A DNA stretch of 64,000 nt from Pseudorasbora parva (Eukaryota > Chordata > Actinopteri > Cypriniformes > Gobionidae). Below the pieces are notes generated by a model, which had not been told where the DNA came from, did no database searches, and worked only from the letters and a program-made list of their open reading frames with translations. Positions 12,864-25,375 of this stretch are shown one piece after another. Every line of letters begins with the position of its first letter. Within the stretch, counting starts at the first letter, position 1. Where the stretch lies: assembly GCF_024679245.1 (NCBI RefSeq), contig NC_090173.1, positions 56,320,711-56,384,710 on the forward strand, read 5' to 3'. A program made the position numbers and the translations under genes.

Positions 12864-14725
12864 ACACACTAACTGTGTAGATATTAACATGCCATGTTGT
12901 GTGTTTCAGACATATTTCACTCCCTTTATGACGTGGGAAAGAAAATCGATTCGAGTCCCAAATGCTGGATTCATAAGGGATATCGGAACTCGGATTACAA
13001 ACGAGTATGTTGCTCTTTCTGAACACCACACCTTTTGCCTCTCGTTTCTCTTTCAATCCTGACATAAACATCAGTTTTTACAGATTGTAGATTACCATGA
13101 ACACAAACTAAAATGGACAGTTTACTTACGTTTGCAACCCAACATTTTTTTCATTTTTAGGTGCTCATCCATTTTGTTCGCAAGCGCCCGACTGACAGGC
13201 TGGTGGAGTTGGTAAGCTGACAGCTTTATTCTTCATGATATTCTCTAAGAGTCGTTTTATTATGTTCTAATTTGGTAATTGATAAGCTGTATGTGTAGAT
13301 CGATGTAATTGACATAGCTTAGAAACATCAGTTGTAAAGTACATTGCTTTCTTCTTTAATTTCCCTCACTCTATAAACTTAAAGTGTGTGGTTTAATATT
13401 CCCAATATAAACATGTGATTAGTCGACTAGTGGCTTGAATGAATGTCTCCTCCTCAGTCGGGACAGCCCTAGAGTTTAAAGAGGCTGAATGTGAAGTAAA
13501 CCCAGCCTTCAGTTAGGAGATGTGAGATTAGTTAGGGCTCAACTAACCTTTTGTCAATCTATTTTCTTTAGCCCGGCTACCCAAGTGTTAGCCAAGTAAC
13601 ATATCAAATGTTGCGTCTACAAAAGAAGCAGAATAAAAACATTGTAGAGTTGTATGACCTGTTTCTGTGCGAAGACGTCGACATCCTGGTCTACGAGCAA
13701 CCCTGGCACTACGTGTCCCTCGTACTCTTCTGTGAGAACGGCAGTCGCTTCACTGATAATTCAGTTAGATGCATAATTCAGCAGCTCATTCGTGTCCTGA
13801 AATACTGCATGGATTGTGGAGTTTATCCTGAGATTTGTATGGACAATGTCCTCATCCACACATACACCGTACATGTGAAGCTGGTGAACTTCAGAGGGAC
13901 ACTGTTCAGTGAAGAAAGACGTGAGTTGGCTTTCTGAACACCTTCACTGTTGATGTGTTAGATGACGGTTTACTGAACGCTGAACATGTGTTGATTACAG
14001 GAGAAGATGAACCTGTTTTAACTGCAGAGGAACTCGTTCAGACTGTGACTGAACACTTTTGCCAACTGCTGGAATGGCTGGTCAGATTTTCCAAACATGA
14101 AAGAAATCTGTCCGAAGGTGAGACTAATAACAAGAACAAAATAACACACAAAGCTCAAACTCAAGTGACAGTAAAAAGATTAGTGTCAAACGGTGAAGAG
14201 CAAACTGTAGGTGTAGTTAGAGACTCCAATTTTGGTGTGGTTACTATTGGGACTACCCTCTATCTGTGTACCAAATTTAATAACTAGACTCAAGAATGGA
14301 ATAATAATAAGAAGAAATCGAATGACTTCAACAGGTATAAAGCTCTGATTCAAGTGACAGTAAAACGATAAGTGTCAAACCGTGAGGAGCAAAGTGTAAA
14401 ACACAGCGGATCGACACTCAATGTTTAGCAATGAGTAAATGTTCATGGGTATCCAGAGAATGTCATAGTAACAGCAGCAAAAGCTGTGTTTCATGGTAAC
14501 ATTAGCTTCTCAAAATCTGATTCTGAGTGTCAATAACTATAAACTTGACTAATCGCTTCTCCTCTGTAAACTTTTACAGAAGCACGGGATCTTCTCAAGA
14601 AACTGCGTGACAAGCAGTCACCGATCACCTTAGATGCCATTTTAGATCATGCCTTGATTAACGGAAGCAGACAAAAATCACGTTTTTCACGTCTGATAGA
14701 TCATCTCCTCCACTGGGACCTGTAG
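12530..14725 (+). CDS. PIM-like pseudokinase, six exons with compatible phases
   Basis: Six exons with good splice sites join in one frame: 12530-12637, 12910-13004, 13161-13211, 13572-13920, 14001-14117 and 14580-14725, giving 288 codons and TAG. The 5-prime exon is not identified. Exons 2-4 resemble the N-lobe and hinge of fish PIM-type kinases (SLYDVGKKI, FVRKRPTDR, VELPGYP, then an LKYCMDCGVY catalytic-loop region). The catalytic signature is gone. The glycine loop is not conserved, the VAIK lysine is His (VLIH), HRD reads YPE and DFG reads NFR. The APE-containing middle of the C-lobe is absent. An intact frame with no catalytic residues fits a pseudokinase better than a random pseudogene, but expression is unknown. 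Family assignment is by pattern. Confidence 0.7.
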
Positions 14726-14967
14726 CATTCCTGTGATGCAGTAGGGTTGTGCCAATGGACGATGATATCACGATGGAGAAACATCATTGTGATGCCACGC
14801 CACGCCCCCGCCCCGCACTCAGCTGCAGGGTCATCAGCCGGGGACCTCTCACCTTTGACCCCGGGACGTCTCCCTTCCACCCCTGCACTTCTGCTTTCTC
14901 CTCATCCAGAGCCATAAGCGGCTCTTTTCAGCCTCTTCATCCTCAGCTCTTTCAGATATGGCCTGAG

Positions 14968-15889
14968 AACTGTTCCTTTATTCCAGTGGAAAGAGATTCA
15001 CAAACACATGTTAGGAGTGTTCACAATAATTGCGTTTGTCACTTACACAACTCTGCCTGCCATTCATTTGTGAATCGCTTTCTGTGCATTTGTGGATTTC
15101 TTAACATTTCCAGCATCAAGACGTGCACACAAATCCACAGATGGGGACTCCAGCCGCCTTCTACTCAAGCCAATCAGATAACAGCCATTTGCACAACAAT
15201 CAATCGCGCTTCAACAAGATCATGTTTTGCTTTACAGTTGGGGCGGTCTCAAAACAGGGGGGCGGTCTAAAATCATTTTTTGTGCATTGGCTCATTTAGG
15301 AAGTATAAGGTCTCTTTATGTGTCTTAATATATAATAGAAATAGAGCGTTACATCTCGTTATATAATAGAAATAGGATACATGTGCGTCGTGGAAGCTTT
15401 ACGTTATTATGTATATGATTGGCTTGAGTAGACAGTGGGTGGAGTCAACCTCAAGGTTATTATAGTTTTGCATTTTAAAATACGTTTTTAGTTAAATATA
15501 ATTTTTGTCTAGTTCATTAATGAGTCTGTTAGATTTAGTTTTAATTTTGTCAATGAAGTGGTAGTGGAAGTTTAGTTTTAATTTTAACCCCGTTAAATGC
15601 TGCTTGCAACTTTAATTATGTTTACAATCACTACAATCATATATAGACCCCAAATGCACTGAGTGTAAACAGGAAACTAAGGACATGAGGGTTAATAAAT
15701 GTTTTTTCTTTTGGTTCCCCTTTTAGTGATGGTCATAAAGATAGCGGTGTGATGCTTTTGGGTAGGGTTTATGTTTTGGTGATTTCAAACATCAGCAGCG
15801 TTAAAGGGATAGTTCACCCAAAAATGAAAATGTGATGTGTCTCTGCTGACCCCCAGTGTTGTTCTTGACCCCCAGAAACCCTTGGGGCG

Positions 15890-15930
<41 letters not shown>

Positions 15931-17016
15931 TTTCCTCATTAGTGTCTGCACGGATCGGCCGGATGAGGCATCTACGTAATGTATATCTATGATCGCGCCG
16001 AGGGTTTCTGTCAACAGCAGTGCAGAAGAGTTTATTAATCACTTACTCACACTTTCTAAACGATCTTATGAACCATTGACAACTCCTAAATTATGGGTTT
16101 GAAAATAATGTAATACCTCATTTAGAAATGATAAATTCATCATTAATAACTTATGAATATACAATTATTAAACACATCAAAATTTTTATTATAAATCAAT
16201 AATTTCTAGCCATATTTATAAATTGCTTATTGGTGTCTATTAATGCTTTATATATGATGAACTTACTATTTACTAATGCTCAACTAATGATTTATAGTGT
16301 GCAGTTACACAGTAAAATCTAATTAGTTAGACTAATTACAAAAGCATGCATCCTGGATGAGAATCTCCGTCTCTGAATGTGTGTGTTATCCATGATTCAT
16401 TCAGTCTCCATGAGCTGCTCTGGTTAGTCATTTCATTTTATTTCCTTGAAGTCTACACTGACATGGGGGTGAGCTCTTTTGCAGTCACTTGCATAACCGG
16501 GTCCCGAGTTTTGCCATTGCAAGCACAACATCACATGTTCATTTTTGGGTGAACTATCCCTTTAACCAGAATTCGCTCACTGCACCTTTAAATCTGCTCA
16601 AGCTGTGCTCCATTATACCGCTGACGAATGATTTATCATCACAGTTTTCGTCAACAACCTTTTTTCACAGACAAACGCGTGACGATAACTAAAACACAGC
16701 GCTGTTGTGCTTCTAACCTTTAAACTTAAGCTTTCTCAAGCCAACATCAAAGTTTGTCTACAAGCGTTTTAATCCAGTTAGGACATTATTTCATTTCAGT
16801 TTAGGATAACATTTTTGTCTTCGTTTCAGTTTTCATCGAGATCGTGGTCCACCTATCTGTGGATTTTTCTAGACGTTTTGAGGCTAGAAATGTTTAGAAA
16901 TCCACAAATGCACAGAAGCGATTCACACATGAATGTCTGGCAGACTTGTGTTTGTGACATAAAGACATTTGTGTTCATGACTTTACATGTATTCATTATT
17001 ATTCCAATGGAACAGT
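14968..17016. mobile_element. Degenerate element with about 180-bp inverted arms
   Basis: 14968-15150 and 16838-17016 are inverted relatives, sharing landmarks such as TGTGAATCGCTT, TGTGCATTTGTGGATTTCT and AATCCACAGAT. A smaller inverted pair, TCTACTCAAGCCAATCA at about 15162 and its complement near 15418, lies inside. The element carries a TTAA MITE. No transposase frame is recognised. Confidence 0.55.
15801..16565. mobile_element. TTAA-bounded Angel-like MITE
   Basis: Ends are TTAAAGGGATAGTTCACCC and its inverted complement with one mismatch over about 37 bases. Both ends show TTAA (15801-15804 and 16562-16565). An (AT)n run lies at about 15895-15926. An internal imperfect inverted pair (AAACCCTTGGGGCGATCAT and GATCGCGCCGAGGGTTTC) flanks that run. 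No coding potential. Confidence 0.75.
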
Positions 17017-17079
17017 CAACTCAATAAAATACTTTATATAAATTGAGTGTATTGTTGTGTCTTTTCCTTTATTATCTGG

Positions 17080-18320
17080 TTAAAGGTGCACTGTGCAACT
17101 TTTCCTCCACTAGAGGTCGCCTATTCAAAACAAATGCGTAGTTTGATGACGCCAAGTGTGAGCACAGCATCTTGGGACATGTGGTCTTCACCTCACAGCT
17201 GGTGGAAAATAGGACTCGGGCAGAAATCACGTTCATGCATGCGGTTATTAACGTTACTGTAGTGCAGCGTTTCAAAGTGTGGGGCGCGCCCCAGTGGTGG
17301 GGAATAGAGACATGACAAGTGGGGCGCGACAAACAGGAGGAAATGTGTTAATTTTTTGTGCCCATCTCTATTAACCTTTTGAGCGGTCCCACATGGGATT
17401 TTTATGTCTATGCCCCTGAGAGTACGGACCCACATAAGGGATTTAGAATGTTTAGTGACGTGACATCACTGCCAGAATTAAACGGTGGGACGCGCTTCGG
17501 CTGGCACTGAGCCAAATGCGGACGCGCTCAGCTCATACATCATGCAGTTTTCAACCACTTACTGTTTATTTTAGGTTTAATTTAATAGGTAACATTTAAA
17601 TACACAAGTACAAGTAAAACAATACATTTAATGTTAGAGTTTGTAATACACACTAGTGGCTATGGAAGCAGCAATAACAATCCATTCAAATATAATTGGC
17701 TGACATGTTTTATTCATATCAGATACACATAGTGTAAGTAACTATAAAGTTTGCTCGATTCTTCTCCCAGTTCACCGGTCACTTATTCCAGGAGAAGCTG
17801 ATGAATATACGTGCTGTAAATCCGATTGACAGGACTCTGAACTGCGGTGCATTTGTTCAAACGGTTCAATAACGTAATAAAAGCGATACATCTGTCATTC
17901 AGCATTTTTTTGGTTGTGGTGAGTCACGTGATAAACATGACGCATTGCCATAGAAACATTAAGGTGAAACTTTCTAAAATAACGTTGCCTTAAAATAAAA
18001 CTCACACTCTAGTCAGCTGACACTTTTAGTCAGCTAAAATATTTTGACTGTACGCATGAAAGGTTTAAATGTGATGTTAATAAAATAAATGTTAACAGGC
18101 AATCTTAAAAGCCTAGATAATTACCATTTTGTTGGGGTGATTGGGGACAGGTGGGGCTTGGAGCCCTTCCCTACCTCCAAAGTGGGGAATGGCAGAAAAA
18201 GTTTGAGAAACACTGCTGTAGTGTAAAGCAGAGGAGGAGTGAGTGTTGTGGACCTGAGCACGGCCGCTGGAGCGATTGTTAAACACACACCCGCCTCGCG
18301 AACACCGGGACTTTTATTAT
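17080..18320. mobile_element. TTAA-type MITE, split and truncated at its right end
   Basis: 17080-17264 plus 18224-18320 match, in inverted order, the complete element at 24415-25103. Both show AAAGGTGCACT at the end, the segment CATGCATGAACGTGATTTC on the opposite strand, and GGGACTTTTATTATGACGGG. A hAT element interrupts it. The right end stops where the gypsy fragment begins. Confidence 0.7.
17265..18215. mobile_element. hAT non-autonomous element with perfect 8-bp duplication
   Basis: The left end is CAGCGTTTCAAAGTGTGGGG and the right end reads AGTTTGAGAAACACTG. Together they form hAT-type CAG-CTG termini. CTGTAGTG flanks both sides (17257-17264 and 18216-18223), an exact 8-bp target duplication. 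No transposase reading frame is present. Confidence 0.85.
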
Positions 18321-18344
18321 GACGGGACACAGTCACACACAAAG

Positions 18345-19763
18345 GCAGTTTCTCATGTGCCATTGCTCGGAGCCCTCGCTTCAGGCTTTGCACAAACCTC
18401 TCCGCAAGTCCATTAGTGGCTGGGTGCCACGGAGCAGACGTGACATGTCTGATGTCATTTCTGTGAAGGAATGTCTGGAAATCTGTAGCAACAAATTGCG
18501 GACCATTGTCACTTACCAACTGGCATGGCACTCCAGTTCTAGCAAACAAGTCTCTCAGAACCTCGATGGTGCGCGCAGATGTAGTGGTGTTCATTATGAA
18601 AACCTCAGGCCATTTTGAACAGGCATCAACTACCACCAGAAACATTGATCCCATGAATGGCCCTGCGAAATCAACATGTACCCGCTCCCATGGAGACATT
18701 CCCAGGGGTGAAGTGGTGCCTTTTCTGGCTCATTCTGTATTATTTGGCAACCAGGGCACTGCAGTGTCAGCCACTCTAGCTCTTGATCCATTCCTGGCCA
18801 CCACACATAACTCCTGGCGAGAGCCTTCATTTTCACCACGCCCAGATGTCCCTTATGCAGCTCATCCAGCACATCAGATCTTAATCTAGAGGGTATGATG
18901 GTTCGCAGCCCCCACATTACACACCCAGAATTCAAAGAGAGGTCATGACGTTTTGCATAGTACGCAGGCAACAGAGATTTGTGTTTGGCTGTCCAACCTT
19001 GCAGTGTTGCTACACACACTTGCGACAGAATCTTGTCATGTTTGGTTTCTGTTTTTACCATATCTGCTGTGACAGGCAGACCTTCAGTCTGGCTGATGGA
19101 GAACATGTCAAGAACCCCCTCCTCTCCATATTCATCTTTTGCCATTTCTGATGGTAATCGAGACAGTCCGTCTGCATTTGCATGGCATGCAGTGCGTTTA
19201 TATTCAATCTTGTAACGATGTCCACCCAAGAACAATGCCCAGCGTTGCATGCGAGCCGCTGCAGTGGCAGGGATACCTTTCTGTGGGCTGAAGATAGAAG
19301 TCAGAGGTTGGTGGTCTGTTACAAGGGTAAAATCTCTGCCGAAAAGATAGTGGTTGAATCTTGTGACACCCCACACTAAACTCAATGCCTCTTTATCAAT
19401 TTGGGCATAGTTCTTCTCAGCTGCAGACAAGGACCGTGATGCAAACCCAATTGGCCTCTCACTGCCATCATCCATCACGTGTGACATCACTGCCCCGATC
19501 CCATAGGGAGAGGCATCACATGCCAGCTTTACTGGGAGAGTTGGATTGTAATGTGTCAAAACCATGTTGGATGTTACCAGCCTCTTTGCTTCCTGAAAAG
19601 CATGCTCAAACTCCTTAGTCCATTTCCACTCCTTGCCTGACTGCAGTAACTCATTCAGAGGATGCAAGACTGTTGCCAGATTGGGTAAGAACCTATTGTA
19701 GTAGTTCACAAACCCTAAGAAGGATCGGAGCTGTGGGACACCTTGTGGCTTTGGAGCATTCAT
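18345..19763 (-). pseudogene. Gypsy pol fragment: RT thumb, RNase H and integrase
   Basis: One minus-strand frame runs from the end of the RT connection (LRSFLGFVNYYNRFL) through RNase H (LACDASPYGIGAV, VTDHQPLTSIF, ANADGLSRLP). It continues to the integrase zinc-binding region (HKGHLGVVKMKALARSYVWW, then CPGC). A frame change near 18640-18690 leads to the integrase core (VHVDFAGPF, LVSDNGPQF, ATNGLAERFVQSLK), so DDE residues are recognisable. The frame is lost near 18345, where unrelated MITE sequence begins. Typical Ty3/gypsy order. Confidence 0.85.
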
Positions 19764-20250
19764 TACTGCCTGGGTTTTATCCTGGCACTTGTGTAATCCC
19801 TGGGCATCTACAATGTGCCCGCAGTATGTTAGGGTTAGATGGCCGGAGCCGAAGCCACTCCAAATACCAGCCTGTTGTAATGATAAAGACCCTTAATCGT
19901 GTTGAAGGTTAGAAAGGGTTTTAAATCATCTTCCATCTCCATCTGGAGGTAGGCATAAGCTAAGTCCACCTTTGAAAACCTTTGTCCGCCTGCCAGATTT
20001 GCGAAAATGTCCTCGAATCGAGGTGAAGGGTACTGTTCGGCTTGTAGTACAGGATTAATTGAGACCTTGAAGTCCCCGCATAGTCTAACTGTGCCATTTT
20101 TTTTTACTACAGCGACGACAGATGTCGCCCTGGACTCCAGTCCCCTTTAGACATTTTCCCATTTTCTTCCAGCCGATCCAACTCATTTTCGACTGTGTCG
20201 AATGGCATATGGAACTGGACGCGCTTTGTGGAATCGTGGGGTTGCACCAT
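19764..20250 (-). pseudogene. Gypsy reverse transcriptase remnant with palm deletion
   Basis: Minus-strand translation in broken frames shows a recognisable palm segment ending NRLVFGVASAPAI, then a stop. It continues directly as TYCGHIVDAQGLHKCQ in another frame. The segment that should lie between them, including the catalytic xxDD aspartates, is missing. The copy is dead. Confidence 0.75.
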
Positions 20251-20252
20251 CC

Positions 20253-20744
20253 TTAAGCACAATTTTTCATTTGATGGATTTTAATTTGCCGAAGCCACTT
20301 TGAAACACGGGCAGCATCTCTCAAAATCAGTTCCAGTTTTTCTTTTGTAGTTTGAGGAACAGCAGGTAGAACGCTGAGATTTTTGATCTCATCCAAGCCC
20401 ATCTGAAACACCCTTAACCACTCACGACCCCCCAAAGGTGCGCCTCCCTTTGGAATTATGTACAAGTTGAGAATCTCTTTATGGTCGTTATATTCTACTG
20501 TCACAGGCAGCGCACCCAGTGATCTTACTTTTTCTCCAGTATAGGTTTTGAGAACAATGGAAGATGCGTTGAACTTCTCTTTATTGAAATAGACACTGTA
20601 ATCACTCTCAGACATGACTGAAACAGCTGAGCCTGTGTCCAGCTCCATTTTTACTGCCTGTCCATTTAGTTTTGGCGTGAGCCAGATGGCCTGTTTATCT
20701 TTTCCGCCCTTTCCACCCAGACTGAACAATTCCAAACTGGCCAA
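20253..20744 (-). pseudogene. Gypsy aspartic protease fragment
   Basis: The frame contains MELDTGSAVSVMSESDY, the retropepsin active site, and GGREWLRVF near its C-terminal half. It continues the gag reading on the minus strand. Frames change at both ends. Its product would cleave the Gag-Pol polyprotein in an intact element. Confidence 0.8.
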
Positions 20745-20780
20745 TACATCCTCACTGTCAGAGTCTGGTGCATCATCAAT

Positions 20781-21546
20781 TTATAAATGTTTCTGTTTAG
20801 AAATGTTTCTGTTTCCACTGCGATATCTCCTGTCTTTCTCAGTCCCTTTTGCCTTGCCACTGCGACAAACTCGCTGAATGTGCCCAGTTTTGTGACATTG
20901 TCTACACTCTTCATTTTTAAATCTGCATTGAGAGGGGAGATGAGAAAAAATTCCACACCGAAAACAGGGAGTCTGATTTGTTCTGCTTATTGTTGACAGT
21001 TTATTTACACTTCCAGCCTTTACATCACTTTGTAATTCCAGATCTTTTGTTGCGGTTTCCATTGAGATAGCAATCTCCACTGCTCGTTTAAACGTCAGAT
21101 CTGGCTCAGTCAACAGTCTCTTTTGAATTCCTTCATGATGTATCCCGCATACCAGACGGTCGCACAGTGCGTCGTTTAACCCGTCCCCAAATTGGCAATG
21201 CTCTGTTAACTCTTTTAAATCCTGCCACATATGTGGAAATGGTCTCTCCCTTGCACTGATTTCGTTTATTAAATCGGAAACGTTCAGCAATTAGCAACGG
21301 TTTGGGTGACAAGTGTTCTTGCATCACTTGAACAAGTTCTACAAAAGTCTTTCCTGCAGGCCTCTGGGGGGCAGTCAAACTACGCAAGAGACTGTAGGCT
21401 TTTCCACCCATGGCACTAAGGAGTACAGCGACGTGTTTCTCTTCCGTTATATCATTTGCAGTGAAGTACTGTTGCAGTCTTTCAATGTACATATTCCAGT
21501 CCTCCGTGGAATTATCAAATGTGTCAACTTTGCCTATGTAAGCCAT
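20781..21546 (-). pseudogene. Gypsy gag with two CCHC zinc knuckles
   Basis: The frame starts at an ATG (21546) as MAYIGKVDTFDNSTEDW and changes frame near 21150-21290. The C-terminal part carries two zinc knuckles in tandem, CFRCGIFSHLPSQC and CRQCHKTGHIQRVC, both CX2CX4HX4C. An LTR is not recognised to its right before the LINE begins, so the 5-prime end of the element is also incomplete. Confidence 0.8.
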
Positions 21547-21780
21547 GTTTGTCGCTCACCGTACTCGCGCTGACTGCTCTTTGGGATTGCCAAACCAGTC
21601 GTTTCTCTTTCATACAAACTTCGCACACTTCAGGGCATCGACACTCACAGCAGATCCCATCCTCGTCTCCACTGGTGGTGATGCATATAATAAATACAAG
21701 ACGGGATCAGATGACTATGGACTCAAGTCATGTTTGTTGAACATGGAGGGGAGAGCAAGAACAACCAGGCTTGACCAAAC
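21547..21780. other. Junction between gypsy fragment and LINE
   Basis: About 230 bases that may contain gypsy leader sequence and a scrap of LTR. No clear TG...CA terminus or primer-binding site was found, and no gene is supported. Confidence 0.4.
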
Positions 21781-21869
21781 AACCCAGAGCTAACATTCAC
21801 CAACAGACCTTAATAGTAGAACAAAGATACCGGCTCTGCTATGCAGATATACAACAATTTATACATTAT

Positions 21870-22437
21870 TTTATGTTTCCAGTTAAGTTGCCGTTTTCAT
21901 TACTCTCTTTAAATGTTCGGGGCATTCAAAACATGGTCAAAAGAAAGGCGATGTTTTTATTTTGTAAAGGAACTGGCTCGAATTGTATTTTTTTACAAGA
22001 GACACACTCCACTGTTGCTGATGCTGCTTTTTGGTTGGGTCAATGGGGAGATAGTGTTACTAAGCCACGGATCCTCCCACTCTGCAGGAACTGCGATTTT
22101 GTTTAACAACTGCCCAGGAAAAGTGATCTCTGTTAAATCTGATTCCAATGAACTTTGGGTTGCAATTGTTCTGGATATTGAATCCATCTTTTTTATTTTG
22201 GTTAATGTTTATGGTTTCAATAATGCAAAACAAAATCAGCAGCTTTTCGCGGATGTTTCTTCTCTAATTGTTGATTTCAAAGAGATTATTCCCAACAGAT
22301 AATAGTGTCATAGGTGAAGACTTTAATGTTACACCAGATGAAACTCTTGACAGACATCCACCTAAGAGAAGTACCCCTCAACCAAACTCTATGATTACTC
22401 ATCTTTGCAATAATCTTAAAATATTGGATGTATGGAG
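21870..22437 (+). pseudogene. LINE endonuclease, N-terminal part
   Basis: Apurinic-type endonuclease motifs are visible: SLNVRGIQN near the start, then FLQETHS with the catalytic Glu, ILVNVYGFNN, and DFNVTPDETLD for the conserved Asp-Asn pair. At least two frame changes (around 22080 and 22300) are needed, so it cannot be translated as one protein. It stops where the hAT element begins at 22438. Confidence 0.8.
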
Positions 22438-24074
22438 CAGAGGTGTGGACTCGTGTCATGTGACTTGGACTCGAGTCAGACTCGAGTCATGAATTTGATG
22501 ACTTTGGACTCGACTCGACAAAATGTACAAAGACTTGCAACTCGACTTGGACTTTAGTTGTTGGACTTGGACTTTACTCGTGACTTCACTTGGACTTGAG
22601 CCTTATGACTCGAGAAGACTTGCTACTTTTTGGCAATTTTTCTTTCACACGGCAAGGCTGCTCTCAGTGAAAAAAAGCTGCACCTGTATGCATGCAGAAA
22701 GCATGCGCGCTGCCAGCACGACATCCAATCACTGTAGTCCCACATTAGTTTGATTCGACAGTATCCATAGCTACCAAGTGCGTATAAAACGTGACTTATT
22801 TGGGCTTCTTTTTTTGGCAAGTCGCGGTAAAAAATCTCGAGTTGCGGGTCGCGGTTTTTGCTTATTTGAAAAAAATGTGGTTGCTTGTTAGGAAAATATG
22901 ACAAGCAACTTCGTTCCTTTACATTTATGGTCGCTGTTTTGTCCAAATACATTACCTGACACTGTCTTCTCACAGCTAATAACCATAGTGCAACGATACA
23001 GGTGCTGTTTTCATTCGTCCTCATACATCCCGCCTCCTTCCCCTCTTTGAAGAAAAATCGCGTTCAACGTGCAGGCATGTGATGTTATAAATGTAATGAT
23101 AGTTTGTAGACGTAAATAGACGAATACATTATTTTTTTTATCAAACAATGCAACCAGCAGAGATATACAGAGATGGAGAGGAAACAGGGAGGTAAGCCAC
23201 CTAATTTAATTTAAAAAATATTTTTCATAATGTAGGCTTTTTATTATGACTATTATTATTTGGCTATTATAAAAATAAAAATAAATAATAAAAAAAAGTA
23301 TAGGCTACTAATAATAACAGTAGGTATGGTTCGAATGTATATTATTATAAACATGTCTCTATATTGCAGCGCTCACAGTGTTTTCCTGGGCACCACCTCC
23401 CAATCATAGACTGTAAAAAAAAGTGCATAATAATCCTAAATAGTAGCTATGTGACATTAGTTTAATTTTCAATACTATTTAGAGCAGATTGCACATTGAG
23501 ATGCAGGGCTTATCCTTTTTACGGTTTATAGTGTGCATGTTCACCACTGCTCCTAATATGTGTGCAATAACTCCGACTGGAGTTACCATAATCCTTCACG
23601 TCACTTTTTCTCTTTTTCCATCTCCAAACCTCTTCTGTTCACAGTCTTTATTGCAACTTGAAGAATTTTGTAAAATCCCATCTGTATTTGCTTTTTAAAC
23701 TCCACGAGATTTCAATTTAATATGTTGCAGGCTCATTTATTGATACATTATTGATCATAAATTATACTGATATTAATAAATAATATAATAATATTGGGCT
23801 TGTTTTGGGCCCCCCACCCTCTAGGTATTCTTCATACCTGAGAAGAATATGAAACAGATGTCAGAAAATCCTTTATAGCCTCACATGTTGTATTTGAAAC
23901 TACTCTTTACTTATATCAATGTTGTTGTGTCAATATTCATTGTCTATTATACACTACGGTATACGATAGATAATATTTCAATTTCAGTGTGTGCAATATT
24001 AAGAATATTTTCACTGCTTCACAAGTCATAAGAAAGCCCTTTCCCTCCAGAAACTGAAGTCAAATGCTTTATAG

Positions 24075-24414
24075 CAGTGGTTTTCAAAGTGGGGACGGGG
24101 ACCCCTGGGTGCCGCAAGGGGATGCTAGGGGGGCCATGGCAAGCTGGCATAAAAAGTATAGCAAAGCAAAATAATTGAATAAATTAAATTATTAAAGTAA
24201 ATCAAATTAAACCAAAAATAAGCTAAACAATATTCCCATAATGGCCCTAAGTTTAGGCTAAAAGGACACATATCTATTTTAAAGTTGAACTGTTTTGCAA
24301 TATGAGGTCAACACAATACAGGACTGAAGCTGCTGTGCATTGTTCTAGTGCAATATGCTGTTGAAATACAATTTCTGTGAAAATTTACATTTTCTGTTTT
24401 TTTACTCTATTTGC
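24075..24414. mobile_element. Possible 5-prime end of a second hAT element
   Basis: CAGTGGTTTTCAAAGTGGGG followed by a G-rich stretch is a typical hAT terminus. I could not find its other end or a duplication, so the boundary on the right is a guess. Confidence 0.4.
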
Positions 24415-25103
24415 TTAAAGGTGAACTATGTAGTATTTTTGCAGTAAAATATCCAAAAACCACTAGGCCAGTGTTATATATTTTGTTCAGTTGAGTACCT
24501 ACAATATCCCAGATGTTTCCAACTATTTGTAAATTGTGAGAAAATTGCTATTTTAACTAAGGACAGGGACGTTGCAGCATTGCATTTGAGAGAGTCGCCG
24601 TTCAATTGCGTCATATCTGCGCTACCCTCGGTTTCGGCTTTTATTTGGCAGGAGCGCTTTACTCTAAGCAGTGTGATCAACTGAACGCACAGAGTAACGT
24701 CATAACATCGTTTTAAACACACTTAAATGTATCTAATATGATAAACAGAGCTCCATTACCTCAAAATCATAACCGGAAGAGCGGATCTGTGCAGGTGCCC
24801 GGCAAATGAGTCCCGTCCCGTCATAATAAAAGTCCCGGTATTCGCAAGGCGGGTATTTGTTTAACAATCGCTCCAGCAGCTTTGCTCAGGTCCATAACAC
24901 TCGGTCCTGCTCTGCTTTAGACTACAGTAACGTTAATAACCGCATGCATGAACGTGATTTCTGCCCGAGTCCTATTTTTCACCGGCTGTGATGAGAAGAC
25001 CACATCTCCCAAGATGCTACGCTCACACTTTGCGTCATCAAACTACACATTTGTTTTGCATAGGCGCCCTCCAGTGGACAAAAGCTGCATAGTGCACCTT
25101 TAA
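24415..25103. mobile_element. TTAA-type MITE, complete copy
   Basis: Ends are TTAAAGGTGAACTATGTAG and, inverted, TTAAAGGTGCACTATGCAG. TTAA is at both edges (24415-24418 and 25100-25103). It is the same family as 17080-18320, in opposite orientation. No coding capacity. Confidence 0.8.
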
Positions 25104-25375
25104 TGTCATTGTATAAAAAGAGGTTTAAATAAATACAAATCTTACAGACATACATGATTTGTATAATTTTTATTTCTGTGGTAAGATGACTTGAAGTGAC
25201 TCGAAACTAAAATGGTAGGACTTGGACTCGACTTGAGACTTGTTGGCTTTGACTTCTGACTCGACTCGAGACTTGACTCATCTTTGACTCGACTTGACTC
25301 GGGACTCGAGGGCAAAGACTTGAGATTTACTTGTGACTTGCATAACAATGACTTTGTCCCACCTCTGGTATGGAG

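Larger units (their letters stand above)
22438..25367. mobile_element. 2.9-kb hAT element with GACTCGA subterminal repeats
   Basis: Ends are CAGAGGTGTGGACTCG and, inverted, CAGAGGTGGGACAAAGTC. GTATGGAG flanks both sides (22430-22437 and 25368-25375), a perfect 8-bp duplication. Some 150 bases at each end are packed with variants of GACTTGGACTCGA, likely subterminal transposase-binding repeats. No hAT transposase is recognised inside, so it is non-autonomous despite its length. It holds a TTAA MITE and possibly the start of another hAT. Confidence 0.9.

Noticed and set aside
14749..15270. 173-codon open frame after the kinase-like gene
   Set aside because: It overlaps the inverted arm of a transposon and matches no protein.
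22623..23024. 133-codon minus-strand frame in the hAT element
   Set aside because: No hAT transposase motif (no dimerisation or DDE residues) is seen, so it was not called.
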